Shown in pieces: positions 62,467 through 64,000 of a DNA stretch of 64,000 nt. How positions within the stretch are numbered: the stretch's first letter is position 1; every line of letters starts with the position of its first letter. The stretch covers positions 19,730,130 to 19,794,129 of the forward strand of contig OZ026520.1 of NCBI GenBank assembly GCA_964019695.1. The letters are read 5' to 3'. The DNA comes from Loripinus fragilis (Eukaryota > Mollusca > Bivalvia > Lucinida > Lucinidae). Below the pieces are notes generated by a model. The model was not told the origin of the DNA, ran no database searches, and saw nothing but the letters and a program-made list of their open reading frames with translations. The translations under genes and the position numbers were made by a program.

Positions 62467-64000
62467 TAGTAGATCGACTAGTATTTGTGGTTGCTTCAGA
62501 AATCGTGGTATGGCACAAAAGAAGCCACAATTTTCCTACTCCTAGAAATTCATCAGTTACCAAATTAATTAAATTTGCTTGTCGTCCAATATTATCCAGC
62601 GACATGACGTCATCAATGACGTTATTGTAACGTAATCATCGTTGAACGTGACAGCCGCCATTTTAAGAATGTCAGAAAGCTAACGATGACAACAGGTACC
62701 TTAAACTGATCGTCACATGAATAAATTGAAAGTTTGTTTTGGTAAAAATTAACTGAAAACCCATGAAATAAGAATAAAACTATAATTTGGTGGCATTTTT
62801 TGACAAGAAATTTAGCAACTTTTCTTATAAACATGGATTTGCGACGGTTACCACGAAAACTGGTGCTTGTTTGGAAAGTGACCCACCCATCATTATCAAA
62901 TTCAGCGGAGATATGTGTAACCAAATATACTTAAGGAATAAAGAAACGCAACAGACAAAAATATAATTTTTGCGTGTTCAAATGACGGTTTGGTGAAATC
63001 TCTTTTGAAAATTTCTCATTGAGTATTAAAAGCATGTGATGAAAAACCAAAACGTCATTTTAACGCCACATTTTACGCTACAAGATGAAAATATATGAAA
63101 ACGTAAAATGTGACGTTAACGTCAGAATAAAGGTCAAGAAACCCCGTCTTTTCCATGTTTGGTTATTTGGCGTCGACTTGTCAATGTGCAAATTAAACAA
63201 ACGTCCAATCATATTCGTAATTCAGTCAAATATTGCCTCAAAACACGCTACTTGAATGACAAGATACACAATGGTAGTGAATAAACGAAAAACGTCACTT
63301 AGAGCCGTCAGGGTTCGGTCGCTTGTGAATATACGGGATAAGATAAACCTAGAGACATCAGAACATGCTTTCTTGGGAAAAACTGACCTTTCAGATACCG
63401 TAGAAATACGCTGGTAAGGTGTTTATATTGACGTTAGCCAAACAAAACACGGTATAATGCAAGAGAAAACATCTGATTACAGGCTGAGAGTGAACACCAA
63501 ACTTGTTCACTGTAACCTTAACTTTGTCACTTGACCATTTTATCATTAGAAAAACACATAAACATCATGGAAACCATAAAAACGTAGGATATCAAATTTT
63601 GACGTCAGAATTGAGTTTTTTGACGTCTGAAGATCTCAAGTCATAATTCTTGACAAAACGTCATTGTAATGAATAAATCTCAAGCAGAAAAGAAAAGTTA
63701 CGCGTTTCACGCAATATTCAGAGTTGACGTTAATGACGTTAAGCCGTTTCAGAATCCTACAGGAACGTCGCCATTTGATCATTTCCTTGATCCGCAATCT
63801 ATGCCATGACTTTTTAAAACAATAAACTGATGGTCGATTCAAACTTTGCTTTTGTTGGCCATGTTTCAGCAGTTTACTACGGGGGTCAGGCTGGTTACGT
63901 GCATACTTAAATGGTTACGTAATCGATAATTGCGTTGAACCTGCTGAAATTTGACGGCCACATACTGCTCTTATGGATAAATATCATTTGCACTAAATAC
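62467..64000. other. Window end: sequence rich in GACGTCA-like words, no gene called
   Basis: Many TGACGT, ACGTCA and GACGTTAACGTCA-type words occur between 62600 and 63760, also seen in family G elements (GGAATAAAGAAACGCAACAG at 62935 is reminiscent of G ends). The 100-residue frame at 62622-62924 has no recognisable domain. May be a decayed element. Confidence 0.35.

Noticed and set aside
62622..62924. 100-codon frame on the minus strand
   Set aside because: Composition is ordinary, no domain recognised and flanks are repeat-like; it could be an exon fragment but there is no supporting signal.

Overview
The window is eukaryotic genomic DNA from a marine invertebrate, most likely a bivalve mollusc. 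The reasons are AT-rich sequence with multi-exon genes and GT-AG introns, a leucine-rich-repeat/TIR Toll-like receptor, an animal-type imidazolonepropionase, a zona-pellucida (ZP) domain gene, and a very dense load of short inverted-repeat elements and tandem repeats of the kind common in bivalves. No species is assigned. Nothing looks bacterial or viral; there are no operons or CRISPR arrays.

Three genes can be supported. (1) 480-3127, minus strand: a Toll-like receptor with signal peptide, N-terminal LRR cap, LRRs, C-terminal cap, one membrane helix and TIR domain. It is broken as read here by an in-frame TAA at 1533-1535 and by about 450 bp of non-coding and foldback DNA between the first and second coding pieces. 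(2) 8557-22918, plus strand: AMDHD1, imidazolonepropionase of histidine breakdown, nine exons that join in frame to 430 residues with the metal ligands present. (3) 28326-56701 (TATA box and 5' UTR exon up to about 57.7 kb), minus strand: a nine-exon gene for a 331-residue membrane-anchored ZP-domain protein with signal peptide, ten ZP cysteines, a KRKR processing site and a separate last exon encoding the C-terminal membrane segment.

Everything else is repeat-derived or unassigned. Repeat families are labelled here with letters used only within this annotation: A and B (3' ends of two related reverse-transcriptase elements), C, D, E, F, I, J, L, Q, S (short inverted-repeat elements), G and N (TA-flanked, Tc1/mariner-like), M and R (foldbacks), H and O (pieces of a larger palindromic repeat), K (tandem-prone repeat), P (1.8-kb element with 5-bp TTTAA duplication) and T (a 0.5-kb sequence present twice, once intact and once split by B and P). 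A 1.3-kb mariner-like element cut the reverse transcriptase ORF at a TA, and the TA-duplication model restores the reading frame exactly. A perfect ACAT microsatellite of about 2 kb (25679-27653) lies between AMDHD1 and the ZP gene, whose 3' ends face each other.

Layout: 0-3.2 kb TLR; 3.2-8.5 kb repeats; 8.5-22.9 kb AMDHD1 with repeat-filled introns (two family D copies sit just upstream of two consecutive 3' splice sites); 23-28.3 kb intergenic, including the ACAT array; 28.3-57.7 kb ZP gene with introns up to 8.3 kb packed with nested elements; 57.7-64 kb intergenic repeats, including a 2.46-kb foldback. The genes have no evident functional link. I did not find a convincing new multi-gene system; the unusual content is transposon architecture and its effects on splice sites and genes.
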